From assembly GCA_964417925.1 (NCBI GenBank), contig CAYQJV010000004.1, forward strand, positions 14,038 through 78,037: 64,000 bases of DNA. Direction: 5' to 3'. Source of the stretch: CAYQJV01 sp964417925. Its GTDB lineage: Bacteria > Hydrothermota > Tepidihabitantia > B3-TA06 > CAYQJV01. The notes beneath the pieces are model-generated. The model had not been told where the DNA came from. It saw nothing but the letters and a program-made list of their open reading frames with translations, and did not search any database. This document shows positions 54,622 to 62,747 of this stretch, piece by piece (within the stretch, counting starts at the first letter, position 1; every line of letters begins with the position of its first letter). The translations under genes were made by a program, and so were the position numbers.

Positions 54622-54659
54622 TATATTCCAGTTTTGACCGGACTTTTATTTGGAATATA
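54622..54659. promoter_or_regulatory. Inverted repeat between divergent promoters
   Basis: TATATTCCA (54622-54630) and TGGAATATA (54651-54659) are a perfect 9-base inverted repeat 20 bases apart. The right half covers the -10 box of a plus-strand promoter; the left half is 7 bases from the -35 of the Lon-family gene. It looks like an operator. Confidence 0.55.
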
Positions 54660-54661
54660 AC
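54634..54661 (+). promoter_or_regulatory. Upstream promoter for the PPC-domain gene
   Basis: TTGACC (54634-54639), 16 bases, TATAAC (54656-54661), inside the inverted repeat. Confidence 0.45.
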
Positions 54662-54689
54662 TTTAATTAGTATACACGTATTCAACAGT

Positions 54690-54718
54690 TTGACAATATT
54701 CTAAAATCACCTTAAAAT
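54690..54718 (+). promoter_or_regulatory. Proximal promoter for the PPC-domain gene
   Basis: TTGACA (54690-54695), 17 bases, TAAAAT (54713-54718). An AGGAGG precedes the ATG at 54738. Confidence 0.65.
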
Positions 54719-54737
54719 TCTAAAAACAGGAGGAAAT

Positions 54738-55157
54738 ATGAAGGTAAAAAAGGAAAATAATCTCTGGATTGTTAAATTTGATGCAAAAGAGGATTTAATA
54801 ATAGGGCTTTCTATTCTTGCAAAAGATAACCGTATAAACTCAGGGTATTTCACAGGAATAGGAACATTAAAGGATCCTATACTTGGATACTTTGAAAAAG
54901 AAAAGAAAGAATATAAAAAGGAAATGTTTAAAGGAGAATACGAACTTCTGGCTCTTACAGGGAACATATCTTGGTATAAGGAAACCCCCATAATCCATGC
55001 CCATGCTGTTATATCTGGCAAAAATTTCTTAGCTTTTGGAGGTCATGTATTCTCTGCCCCAGTTGCTGTAACTGCAGAGATATTTATACATACTTTATCT
55101 TCTCTAATTGAGAGAAAAGAAGAACCTCTTTATAATCTAAAGCTCCTTGATATTTAA
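54738..55157 (+). CDS. PPC-domain (DUF296) protein
   Basis: A 139-residue single-domain protein of the PPC/PCC (plants and prokaryotes conserved, PF03479) family. LIIGLSILAKDNRINSGYFTGIGTLKDPILGYF and IIHAHAVISGKNFLAFGGHVFSAPVAVTAEIFIH are the two conserved blocks, the latter with the GGHV turn and a histidine pair that could bind metal. In plants the domain is joined to AT-hooks; bacterial stand-alone trimers have no settled function. It is followed by yihY with an 11-base overlap. Confidence 0.88.
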   Translation: MKVKKENNLWIVKFDAKEDLIIGLSILAKDNRINSGYFTGIGTLKDPILGYFEKEKKEYKKEMFKGEYELLALTGNISWYKETPIIHAHAVISGKNFLAFGGHVFSAPVAVTAEIFIHTLSSLIERKEEPLYNLKLLDI

Positions 55158-55956
55158 GAAAGTTTTCCTTTACTTTAAAGATGTATTCTATACCTTTTCC
55201 ACAAAAAGAGGCTCCTTACTTGCAAAAGGAATAGCATATTCTTTCCTTACCGGATCAATTCCTTTACTTTTTCTAACAGTTTCCTTTGCAAGTTATCTTT
55301 ATAAAATAATACCTACTTTACAACATGGACTTGAAATAAAAATTACAGAGTTCCTACCTCCTCAAATAGGTAAAGAGGTACTCTCCCATCTTGAAATCAT
55401 TACACAAGGATGGGCAGGAATAGGAATAATAGGAATAGTAATACTTATCTTTGTTGCAAAAGGAATATTTGACGCTTTGGAGGCTGGACTATCTGCTGTA
55501 ATGGATGTAAAGAAACGGAGGAAAACATTGATAAATCAACTGTTTTCTTTTTTATTGACCTTTGTAGCAATGGTATTTTTTGTTATAGCATCTTTAACAG
55601 ATGCAATACTTGATTTTTTATTTAAAATTATAAACATTATTCCCTCTTTCTTTCACTGGAGTATAGCAAAATTAACTTCAATAGCCATATTTGGATTTGC
55701 ACTTTTTGGAATCTACAAAATCTTTTATAGAGAAAAATTAAATATTAAATGGGCATTATCCGTATCCTTTGTAGTGTCCCTCGTATGGCAGATAGTAGGA
55801 TATATAGGTAGTTTCTTTATAAAAGCATCAGGAAGAAGAGAGTTCATCTATGGAATTCTTGCAGGTTCTGTAGTATTTTTGTTATGGATGCAAATATTTG
55901 CCATACTTATTTTATTTGGAGGAATAATCATTGCAAAACATAGTAAAAAGGAATAA
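55147..55956 (+). CDS. YihY/BrkB-family membrane protein
   Basis: A 269-residue protein with six predicted membrane helices. LLAKGIAYSFLTGSIPLLFLTVSFASYL and VSLVWQIVGYIGSFFIKASGRREFIYGILAGSVVFLLWMQIFAILILFGGII are the conserved YihY blocks. The family was once called ribonuclease BN by mistake; its role is unknown and a transport function is guessed. The TTG start at 55147 overlaps the PPC-domain gene by 11 bases; no better start is seen. Confidence 0.85.
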   Translation: MIFKKVFLYFKDVFYTFSTKRGSLLAKGIAYSFLTGSIPLLFLTVSFASYLYKIIPTLQHGLEIKITEFLPPQIGKEVLSHLEIITQGWAGIGIIGIVILIFVAKGIFDALEAGLSAVMDVKKRRKTLINQLFSFLLTFVAMVFFVIASLTDAILDFLFKIINIIPSFFHWSIAKLTSIAIFGFALFGIYKIFYREKLNIKWALSVSFVVSLVWQIVGYIGSFFIKASGRREFIYGILAGSVVFLLWMQIFAILILFGGIIIAKHSKKE

Positions 55957-55962
55957 AAAATT

Positions 55963-56679
55963 TTAAATTTTTAAAGATTTTTTCAACTCCAATGCATTTT
56001 TAATTGCATATCCTGCATAGTCATTGTTAAAATATCCAAATACATCTCCCCGGCGAGAGAGAACTGTTATTATTTTTTTCCATTTTTCCAGTTCTTCTTG
56101 TGAATATTCATCTCTGTACCACTTCCTTTTACCATGCCATCTTATATAAGAAAAATCAGCCGTAGTAACCACCTCGTCTGGAAGACGAGGTGCAGAAACT
56201 ATACAAAATCCTACGTTGTACTTTTCCAATATCTTATATATTTCATCATTAAACCAAGATTTATGTCTAAATTCTATTACATTTCTTTTAGTATTATCCA
56301 ATTTTTCAAGAAACTTTTTTAAAATGTCATCGTTCCTTTTTAAGGAAGGAGGAAATTGAAAAAGTATACACCCAAGTTTTTCTGCAAGAATTTCTGAAAG
56401 TCTGTAGAATCTGCAAAGGATATTAATATTTTCTCCAAGAATTTCAGCATGAGTTATTTTTCTATTTGCTTTTAAAGTAAACAAAAAATTTTCCGGAGAT
56501 TTTTTATACCATCCTTTAACCACCCCAGAAAAAGGCATTCTATAAAAAGATGCATTTATCTCCACAGTATTAAAAAATTTTACATAATACCTAAACCACT
56601 CACTTTTATCAAGCACTTCAGGATAAAATATCTTTTTCCAGTGATTATAATACCACCCAGAACAACCTATGTATATCAA
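55963..56679 (-). CDS. DUF72 (YecE-like) protein
   Basis: A 238-residue TIM-barrel-like protein. IYIGCSGWYYNHWKKIFYPE, FNTVEINASFYRMP and VIEFRHKSWFNDEIYKILEKYNVGFCIVSAP are the DUF72 signatures. No activity is established for the family. It overlaps the yqhA-like gene by 4 bases and converges on yihY. Confidence 0.9.
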   Translation of the reverse strand: MIYIGCSGWYYNHWKKIFYPEVLDKSEWFRYYVKFFNTVEINASFYRMPFSGVVKGWYKKSPENFLFTLKANRKITHAEILGENINILCRFYRLSEILAEKLGCILFQFPPSLKRNDDILKKFLEKLDNTKRNVIEFRHKSWFNDEIYKILEKYNVGFCIVSAPRLPDEVVTTADFSYIRWHGKRKWYRDEYSQEELEKWKKIITVLSRRGDVFGYFNNDYAGYAIKNALELKKSLKI

Positions 56680-57167
56680 TCCTTTCTTTTTGGAAGGATA
56701 TGGGTGATAAAAAGTGAAAATGCGATAAGCAAAATTGCTATGCCAAGATACACAAGAGACGTAGGAGTCCCATAAGACATACTTATGGCATTTTTAAAAA
56801 ATGTAATAATAAGAATAACCAGCACTACCCTTCCCAAAGCTTCCTTCAAATCTTCTAAACTTTTTATATGTAACCAATGAGGTTTAGTTTCCTTTTCTTC
56901 ACCTTTTATGAAAAGTTCATAAAGACCTATACTAAATATAAAAAGAACAGTTGCAAATAAAAACTCATCTACTGCAGTTATGAATTTTGAAACTATATAA
57001 TTACTTTTAAAGGAATAAGAAAAAATGTTCTTTATCAAATATATTCCATCCATGGTGGTTCTAAATCCTGCAATCAACATCGTAACAGAGGCCAAAAGAG
57101 TTGCAATTACAATTACAATGATTATGTATCTACATCCGAAAAAAAAGGTATCAAATTTTTTCCTCAT
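56676..57167 (-). CDS. YqhA-family (UPF0114) membrane protein
   Basis: A 163-residue protein with four membrane helices. FGCRYIIIVIVIATLLASVTMLIAGF and DEFLFATVLFIFSIGLYELFI are the two UPF0114 blocks; the second usually reads D..L...VL.IF..GLYELF. Function is unknown. Its start codon lies 9 bases after a TATATT box with no ribosome site, and it overlaps the DUF72 gene by 4 bases. Confidence 0.85.
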   Translation of the reverse strand: MRKKFDTFFFGCRYIIIVIVIATLLASVTMLIAGFRTTMDGIYLIKNIFSYSFKSNYIVSKFITAVDEFLFATVLFIFSIGLYELFIKGEEKETKPHWLHIKSLEDLKEALGRVVLVILIITFFKNAISMSYGTPTSLVYLGIAILLIAFSLFITHILPKRKD

Positions 57168-57176
57168 CTATAAAAA

Positions 57177-57204
57177 AATATAAATTTAAATTTTAAGTTG
57201 TCAA
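57177..57204 (-). promoter_or_regulatory. Promoter for the yqhA-like gene
   Basis: On the minus strand TTGACA (57204-57199), 16 bases, TATATT (57182-57177), 9 bases, ATG at 57167. Confidence 0.75.
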
Positions 57205-57259
57205 GAAAAGTGGTAAATTCAGTATTAACAAACAAAATTAAAACTAAAAATACGATTGC

Positions 57260-58267
57260 TCAACATATCCTTGGAAGTTGCTCTCCCTCTATCCATATTA
57301 AAGCTCTTTCGGTACCAAAAACTGTTTTAAGCCATACCCCATCCGGTTTTTCTATCACTTCCCCTATTATTTCTGGTTTTTTTGCCTGAGGTATTTTTTT
57401 TAAAATCCAAAGAGCCTTTTCTGCGTCTTTTTCTGAAACCCAAATTAAAACCTGTCCCTCACATGCCATATACCATGGCTCTGTCCCCAAAAAATCACAC
57501 AACCCTTTTACTTCATCCCTTACTGGAATTCTTTCTTCATCAATTAAAAAGCCATAGCCTGTTTTTTCGCTTACCTCGTTCAAAACACCTGCAATTCCTC
57601 CTCTGGTGGGATCCCTTGCAAACTTAATATCAATTTTCTCTTTAAACAACTGCTCAAAAATTGGGTATACGTTCTGAGTATCACTTTCAATCTCGTAATC
57701 AAAGCCAAACTCCTCCCTTGCAAGAATTATGGCTCCTTCATGATCTCCTATAGGACCTGTAATTATTATTCTATCACCTGGCTCTATTCTCTCATAAGAA
57801 AGTATGACATCATATTCTATTGTACCTATACCTGTTGTTGTTATGTAAAGTTCCTCCCTTTCACTTTTTTCAATCACCTTTGTATCCCCTGCTACTATCA
57901 TCACACCTGCTTTTTTCGCCTCTTCTGCCATTGAAAGAACAATTCTTTCAAGAAGAGATATTGAAAATCCTTCCCTGATGATAAAACCTGCTGTAATAAA
58001 AACTCCCCTTGCTCCTTTAACTGCAAGATCATTCAATGTGCCATTAATAGCAAGTTTCCCTATATCTCCACCAGGAAAGAAAAGAGGGTATACAACATGA
58101 GAATCAGTAGTAATTGCAAGTCTTGTATTTTCAACGAGAAATTCAAAAGAATCTTCAAGCCTTTCAAGAACAGGATTGTGAAAATATTTTAAAAAAATAT
58201 CTTTTATTAATCCATGGGTTTTCCTACCTCCACTTCCATGGGATATACCTATTCTATTCTCTTTCAT
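57260..58267 (-). CDS. hypE: Hydrogenase maturation protein HypE
   Basis: A 335-residue PurM-like ATPase that dehydrates the carbamoyl group on its C-terminal cysteine to cyanide, the ligand of the [NiFe]-hydrogenase iron. ISHGSGGRKTHGLI, TTDSHVVYPLFFPGGDIGKLAINGTLNDLAVKGA and KFARDPTRGGIAGVLNE are HypE signatures, and the protein ends with the required PRIC tail. The start at 58267 is preferred over a longer frame because it gives the family N-terminus; it overlaps hypD by 14 bases. Confidence 0.95.
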   Translation of the reverse strand: MKENRIGISHGSGGRKTHGLIKDIFLKYFHNPVLERLEDSFEFLVENTRLAITTDSHVVYPLFFPGGDIGKLAINGTLNDLAVKGARGVFITAGFIIREGFSISLLERIVLSMAEEAKKAGVMIVAGDTKVIEKSEREELYITTTGIGTIEYDVILSYERIEPGDRIIITGPIGDHEGAIILAREEFGFDYEIESDTQNVYPIFEQLFKEKIDIKFARDPTRGGIAGVLNEVSEKTGYGFLIDEERIPVRDEVKGLCDFLGTEPWYMACEGQVLIWVSEKDAEKALWILKKIPQAKKPEIIGEVIEKPDGVWLKTVFGTERALIWIEGEQLPRIC

Positions 58268-59336
58268 ACAGATAATAAGCAGAACATGCACCCTCTGAGG
58301 AAACCATACATGGTCCATAGGGATTTTCAGGAGTACATATCTTTGCAAATAAAGGACACTGAGGAGGTACTATTTTTCCAAGAAGGACCTCTCCACATCT
58401 ACATAAAGGATTTTCTTTTGTTTTTACCGGCTGTATATAGAATCTTTTTCTTACATCAAACTCTTCCCAATTCTTTTTAAAATATAGACCACTATCTTCA
58501 ATCTTCCCAAGCCCTCTCCATTCTGCTGGACCTAGTTCAAATATCTCTTCCATCAATTTCTTAGCCTCTGGATTACCCTCTTCCTTTACACTCCTTGTGT
58601 ATTCTATCTCAACCTCTGGTTTTTTGTTTTCTATTTGTTCCACAAGCATAAGAATTCCATATAAAATATCAAGAGGTTCAAAACCCGCTATTACTGCAGG
58701 TTTTTTGAACTTTTTTGCAAGAAAAAGGTAAGGTTTTCTACCTATTATAGTACTTACGTGTCCTGGAAGCAAAAATCCATCTATTTTTAGCGAAGGATTT
58801 GAAGCAATAAAATAAAGAGCAGGAGGAATAAGTTTGAAAGAAGGATAAATAAAAAAATTCTTTATACCTTTTTCCTCAGCTTTTTTTACACAGGCTGCAA
58901 AAAGAGGAACGGTAGTTTCAAAACCAACTCCCATAAAAACAAAATTTTTGAAAGGTTCATTCTCTGCCATCCTAAGAGCATCTAAAGGTGAATATACTAT
59001 TCTGACATCTCTTCCTTCATCCTTCATTTTTTTTAAAGTTTTTTGACTTCCAGGGACTTTCATCATGTCTCCAAAACTTACAAGAACTGCATTCTCTATA
59101 GAAAGAAATTCATCAATATCTTTTTGGGATGTAACACATACAGGACACCCTGGGCCTGAAAGCATTTTTATCTCAGGTGAAATAGCCTTCCTTATACCTG
59201 ACCTTGATATTGCATGGGTATGAGTACCGCATACCTCCATAAAAACAAATTTCTTACCTTTTGCCTTATCTTTGATTTTTTTTACAAGTGTTAAAAAGAG
59301 CTTCTTATCCTTTGTATATCTATTAAGTACTTCCAA
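58254..59336 (-). CDS. hypD: Hydrogenase maturation protein HypD
   Basis: A 360-residue iron-sulfur protein that, with HypC, carries the Fe(CN)2CO unit. MEVCGTHTHAI holds the CGTHTH motif, LSGPGCPVCVTSQ the GPGCPVC motif, and FVFMGVGFETTVPLFA is also conserved. The C-terminal cysteines (PLCRCGEVLLG, PQCPLFAKICTPENPYGPCMVSSEGACSAYY) bind the 4Fe-4S cluster. TTG start, overlapping hypC by 14 bases. Confidence 0.95.
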   Translation of the reverse strand: MEVLNRYTKDKKLFLTLVKKIKDKAKGKKFVFMEVCGTHTHAISRSGIRKAISPEIKMLSGPGCPVCVTSQKDIDEFLSIENAVLVSFGDMMKVPGSQKTLKKMKDEGRDVRIVYSPLDALRMAENEPFKNFVFMGVGFETTVPLFAACVKKAEEKGIKNFFIYPSFKLIPPALYFIASNPSLKIDGFLLPGHVSTIIGRKPYLFLAKKFKKPAVIAGFEPLDILYGILMLVEQIENKKPEVEIEYTRSVKEEGNPEAKKLMEEIFELGPAEWRGLGKIEDSGLYFKKNWEEFDVRKRFYIQPVKTKENPLCRCGEVLLGKIVPPQCPLFAKICTPENPYGPCMVSSEGACSAYYLYERE

Positions 59337-59538
59337 TCTCTTCTATAAGTTTTAATGTTTTTTCTGCTTCTTCCTTATCCAGACGTTGAATTGCGAATCC
59401 TGCATGAACTATCACATAATCTCCTTCCTTTACTTCTGGAACAAGCATCAAAGAGATTCTCCTTCTCACTCCCATATGAATCACCACTGCTTCATCATTT
59501 TCTATCTTTTCAACCAGTGCAGGAATACCAAGACACAT
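59323..59538 (-). CDS. hypC: Hydrogenase maturation chaperone HypC
   Basis: A 71-residue protein beginning MCLGIPALVEKI, with the N-terminal cysteine that binds the iron precursor. VPEVKEGDYVIVHAGFAIQRLDKEEAEKTLKLI completes the OB-like domain and C-terminal helix. It hands Fe(CN)2CO to the hydrogenase large subunit. The order hypC-hypD-hypE is usual, but hypA, hypB, hypF and the hydrogenase itself are not in this window. The ATG lies 7 bases after a perfect TATAAT. Confidence 0.95.
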   Translation of the reverse strand: MCLGIPALVEKIENDEAVVIHMGVRRRISLMLVPEVKEGDYVIVHAGFAIQRLDKEEAEKTLKLIEEIGST

Positions 59539-59545
59539 AAGATTA

Positions 59546-59573
59546 ATTATATCTTCTCTTCTTCAAATGTCAA
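59546..59573 (-). promoter_or_regulatory. Promoter of hypCDE
   Basis: On the minus strand TTGACA (59573-59568), 16 bases, TATAAT (59551-59546), 7 bases, ATG at 59538. Both boxes are perfect and the mRNA should be leaderless. Confidence 0.85.
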
Positions 59574-59629
59574 AATAGCGATTACCAGCTCAAACAGCAT
59601 TTAGAAAATGGTTATAGCATTTACAATTC

Positions 59630-59657
59630 TTGACAATTAACATTTTCTCTTTATAAT
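59630..59657 (+). promoter_or_regulatory. Promoter of the leader ORF/rseC/metal ATPase unit
   Basis: TTGACA (59630-59635), 16 bases, TATAAT (59652-59657). A leader of about 110 bases follows. Two direct AGCATTTA repeats (59596-59603 and 59616-59623) lie just upstream, 20 bases apart. Confidence 0.8.
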
Positions 59658-59772
59658 TATCAAAATTTTTATTAAAAAAATAGGGTTTACGATATGAAAT
59701 TAAAAAATTAAAATTTTAGAATCAAAAGAAATCTAATGATTTGATTATACAGACAAAAAGGAGGTGATAAAA

Positions 59773-59823
59773 ATGGTAGAAAAAACAATAGCCTATATTT
59801 ACACATTCCTGTGGGGGCAATAA
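59773..59823 (+). CDS. 16-residue leader peptide ORF
   Basis: ATG at 59773 has a near-ideal AAAAGGAGGTGATAA ribosome site and encodes MVEKTIAYIYTFLWGQ, ending in TAA whose last base is the first base of the rseC-like ATG (TAATG). It is probably a coupling or attenuating leader, or the remnant of a membrane protein start; sequence alone does not decide. Confidence 0.5.
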   Translation: MVEKTIAYIYTFLWGQ

Positions 59824-60257
59824 TGAAAGAAATAGGAGAAATAGGAGTTGTAATAGAGACATACGAAATGGGGGCAAAAGTTAGTATTATACCTCAGGGT
59901 AGTTGTAATAATTGTCCTGCCTCAGGATTCTGTAACTATATAGGAAAAAATAAAAGGATAATAGAAGCTCTTAATCCAATAAATGCAAAAAAAGGGGATA
60001 AGGTAAAAATTTCAATATCTTCAAAATCTGCTCTTTTATCCGTGTTTCTTGTATTTGTTATGCCAATTGTGTTAACTTTTTTGGGGATATGGATTGGAAG
60101 TATATTTAACACAACATTCACTCAAACCATAGGTGGTATTGGAGGTTTTGCAATGGGAATGATACTTTTGAAAATTATAGACAAAAAAGTTAAAAAAAGT
60201 GTAAAATTCAAACCCACAATTGTAGAAATAATAGAGAAAGGAGATACTAAAAATTAG
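59823..60257 (+). CDS. RseC/MucC-family membrane protein
   Basis: A 144-residue protein of the RseC/MucC (SoxR-reducing, PF04246) family. The N-terminal soluble part has the cysteine pattern C-x2-C-x5-C (SCNNCPASGFC), followed by two membrane helices (LLSVFLVFVMPIVLTFLGIWIGSIF and IGGIGGFAMGMILLKII). Members tune envelope stress sigma factors or sit beside Rnf electron-transfer genes, and the cysteines could bind metal or a cluster. Here it stands before a metal-exporting ATPase. The start is set by TAATG coupling to the leader ORF. Confidence 0.85.
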   Translation: MKEIGEIGVVIETYEMGAKVSIIPQGSCNNCPASGFCNYIGKNKRIIEALNPINAKKGDKVKISISSKSALLSVFLVFVMPIVLTFLGIWIGSIFNTTFTQTIGGIGGFAMGMILLKIIDKKVKKSVKFKPTIVEIIEKGDTKN

Positions 60258-60282
60258 ATAGAGATTAAAAAAGTTTATAAAT

Positions 60283-62211
60283 ATGCAAATATCACAAATA
60301 AAGCATGTTATGCTGAAAAAACGCAGAATTTCCTCTTTTCGCTTTCTATATTATAAACTAAAAACATATAATGAAATATTGCTTATTATTCTATCCTTTT
60401 TATTTTTTATTGGGGGGTTAATTTTTAAAAAATCTCTTCATAATACTTTTTGTTCTCTCGGTGAATATGCTGTATTTTTCACCGCATATATCTTAAGTGG
60501 AAAAAAAGTATTAATTAATGCAGGCAAAAATATATTTCATGGAAGGGTATTTGATGAAAATTTCTTGATGAGTATAGCCACTATAGGAGCAATAATTATA
60601 CATGAACTTCCAGAGGCAGTGGCAGTAATGCTTTTTTTTAAAATAGGAGATTTTCTTGAAAATCTATCAGTCCAAAAATCCAGAAACTCCATTAAATCTC
60701 TTCTTAAAATAAAACCGGAGTATGCATATGTTAAAAAGAAGGGAAAGATAAAAAGGCTACCTCCAGAAAAAGTTAAACCAGGAGATATTATAATTGTCAA
60801 ACCAGGAGAAAAAATTCCATTGGATGGAAGTATTATAGAGGGAAGTTCAGAAATAGATGCATCTCCTCTAACAGGGGAGTCTATACCATTGTTTGTAAAT
60901 CCAGGAGATAAGGTATTTGCAGGAACAATAAATAAAACAGGCCTTCTTACAATAAATGTAACCAGACCACTAAATAAATCCTCAATATCAAAAATTTTAG
61001 AACTCACTGAAAAGGCTATAAAAAGAAAATCAGAAACAGAAAAATTTATCACCCAATTTGCAAAATATTACACCCCTTTGGTAGTAATCACTGCTTTTAT
61101 AATTGCATTTGTACCATCCGTTTTATTCAAAGCGTCTCTTTCTCTATGGACATACAGAGCCTTAGTACTTCTTGTAATATCCTGTCCTTGTGCTCTTGTA
61201 ATAAGTATACCTCTTGGATATTTTGGAGGAATAGGTAAAGCATCAAAAAAAGGAATACTAATAAAAGGATCAAATTATATAGATATGCTGACTAAGGTAA
61301 AAACAGTAATTTTTGATAAAACAGGCACACTTACAAGAGGTACATTTAAAGTAACAGAAGTGGTACCTAAGAACAAATTCAATAAAGAAGAATTGCTTTA
61401 CCTTGCATCTCAAGCAGAATCAAACTCCAATCATCCAATTGCCCGTTCAATTAAAGAAGCTTATAGGAAGAAAATTAAGACGAAAATAAAAAAATATACG
61501 GAAATTCCAGGATATGGAGTAAAGGTAAAAATAAAAGATTACGAAGTACTTGCAGGAAATGACAGACTGCTTCATAGAGAGCATATCAAACATGATGTAT
61601 GCAGAATGAACAAGACAGTAGTACATGTAGCAGTAAACCAAAAATATGCAGGTTATATTATAATATCAGATGAGTTAAGAAAAGATGCCCAAAAGACCAT
61701 TAATGAACTTAGAAAAATGGGTATTAAAAAGATAATCATGTTTACAGGAGACAACAGAGCAGTGGCAAAAAGTATTACAAATAAACTTTCCCTTGATGGA
61801 TATTTTGCAGAACTCTTACCCGAAGATAAAGTAAAAATACTTGAAAAGTTAATTAAGAAATCACCCGTAAATGAAAAAATAGCCTTTGTAGGCGATGGAA
61901 TAAACGATGCACCAAGCATTGGAAGAGCAGATGTAGGAATAGCAATGGGAGCATTTGGATCAGATGCTGCAATAGAAACAGCAGATATTGTAATAATGAC
62001 CGATACTCTTTTAAAAATTCCTGAAAGTATAAAGCTTTCAAAAAAAGTAAAAAGAATAGTGTGGCAGAACATCTTTATGGCTCTTTCAATAAAAGGAGTT
62101 CTTATCTTCTTAGGAGCATTAGGAATTGCAACAATGTGGGAAGCTGTTTTTGCAGATGTTGGAGTTACATTGCTTGCGATTTTTAATTCTACAAGGATAC
62201 TATTAAAATGA
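60283..62211 (+). CDS. Heavy-metal-transporting P1B-type ATPase
   Basis: A 642-residue CPx-ATPase. It has the actuator loop LTGESIPL, membrane motif SCPCALVISIPLG, phosphorylation site FDKTGTLTRGT, SNHPIARSI with the HP pair, TGDNRAVAKSI and the hinge VGDGINDAPSIGRADVGIAMG. There are about six to eight membrane helices. SCPCALV followed by a small hydrophobic stretch is typical of the Zn/Cd/Pb-type (ZntA/CadA); no N-terminal HMA metal-binding domain is present. It would export metal using ATP. It follows the rseC-like gene by 25 bases. Confidence 0.92.
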   Translation: MQISQIKHVMLKKRRISSFRFLYYKLKTYNEILLIILSFLFFIGGLIFKKSLHNTFCSLGEYAVFFTAYILSGKKVLINAGKNIFHGRVFDENFLMSIATIGAIIIHELPEAVAVMLFFKIGDFLENLSVQKSRNSIKSLLKIKPEYAYVKKKGKIKRLPPEKVKPGDIIIVKPGEKIPLDGSIIEGSSEIDASPLTGESIPLFVNPGDKVFAGTINKTGLLTINVTRPLNKSSISKILELTEKAIKRKSETEKFITQFAKYYTPLVVITAFIIAFVPSVLFKASLSLWTYRALVLLVISCPCALVISIPLGYFGGIGKASKKGILIKGSNYIDMLTKVKTVIFDKTGTLTRGTFKVTEVVPKNKFNKEELLYLASQAESNSNHPIARSIKEAYRKKIKTKIKKYTEIPGYGVKVKIKDYEVLAGNDRLLHREHIKHDVCRMNKTVVHVAVNQKYAGYIIISDELRKDAQKTINELRKMGIKKIIMFTGDNRAVAKSITNKLSLDGYFAELLPEDKVKILEKLIKKSPVNEKIAFVGDGINDAPSIGRADVGIAMGAFGSDAAIETADIVIMTDTLLKIPESIKLSKKVKRIVWQNIFMALSIKGVLIFLGALGIATMWEAVFADVGVTLLAIFNSTRILLK

Positions 62212-62221
62212 TGAAATTTAT

Positions 62222-62249
62222 TTGACATTATTCTTTCAGTATATAAAAT
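62222..62249 (+). promoter_or_regulatory. Promoter for the VIT1/CCC1-like gene
   Basis: TTGACA (62222-62227), 16 bases, TAAAAT (62244-62249), 16 bases to the ATG at 62266; no ribosome site is visible in the leader. Confidence 0.65.
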
Positions 62250-62265
62250 TATCTTCATACTTCAC

Positions 62266-62747
62266 ATGAACCATCCTATAAAAACTGGTTTCAGCTTTGG
62301 CTCAACATCAGGAATAATTACAACCCTTGGACTAATGGTAGGATTACATTCTGGAACTCATTCAAAACTTGTTGTAATAGGTGGTATATTAATGATAGCA
62401 ATTGCAGATGCTTTTTCAGACGCCTGGTATTCATATCTCAGAGGAAACAGAGAACATTCACTCTGCAAAAGAAATATGGCAAGCAACTATTTCAACTTTT
62501 GTATTTAAGTTTCTCTTTGCAATGACATTTATTGTTCCCGTACTTTTATTTCCTCTATTCACAGCAATTATAATAAGTATTTTATGGGGAATGTCTCTAT
62601 TAAGTATTTTCAGTTATTTAATGGCAAAAGAACAAACAAGTACAACCATGGAAGGTAATTTTTGAACACATTTTTATAGCTTTTATTGTAGTAATTCTAA
62701 CCCATTGTATAAGAGATTGGATAAGAAACACTTTTGGAACTGAATAG
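62266..62747 (+). pseudogene. VIT1/CCC1-like metal transporter, frame-broken
   Basis: Three frames make one protein. The first gives MNHPIKTGFSFGSTSGIITTLGLMVGLHSGTHSKLVVIGGIL...ADAFSD. The second continues GIHISEETENIHSAKEIWQATISTFVFKFLFAMTFIVPVLLFPLF. The third ends PWKVIFEHIFIAFIVVILTHCIRDWI at 62747. The breaks are at 62423-62427 (one more C and one more G give DALGIHISEE) and 62634-62645 (two more A give KEQNKYKPWK). SDA-x-GIHISEE and five membrane helices fit the VIT1/CCC1 family of iron/manganese transporters. It is downstream of a metal ATPase but has its own promoter. Confidence 0.75.
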
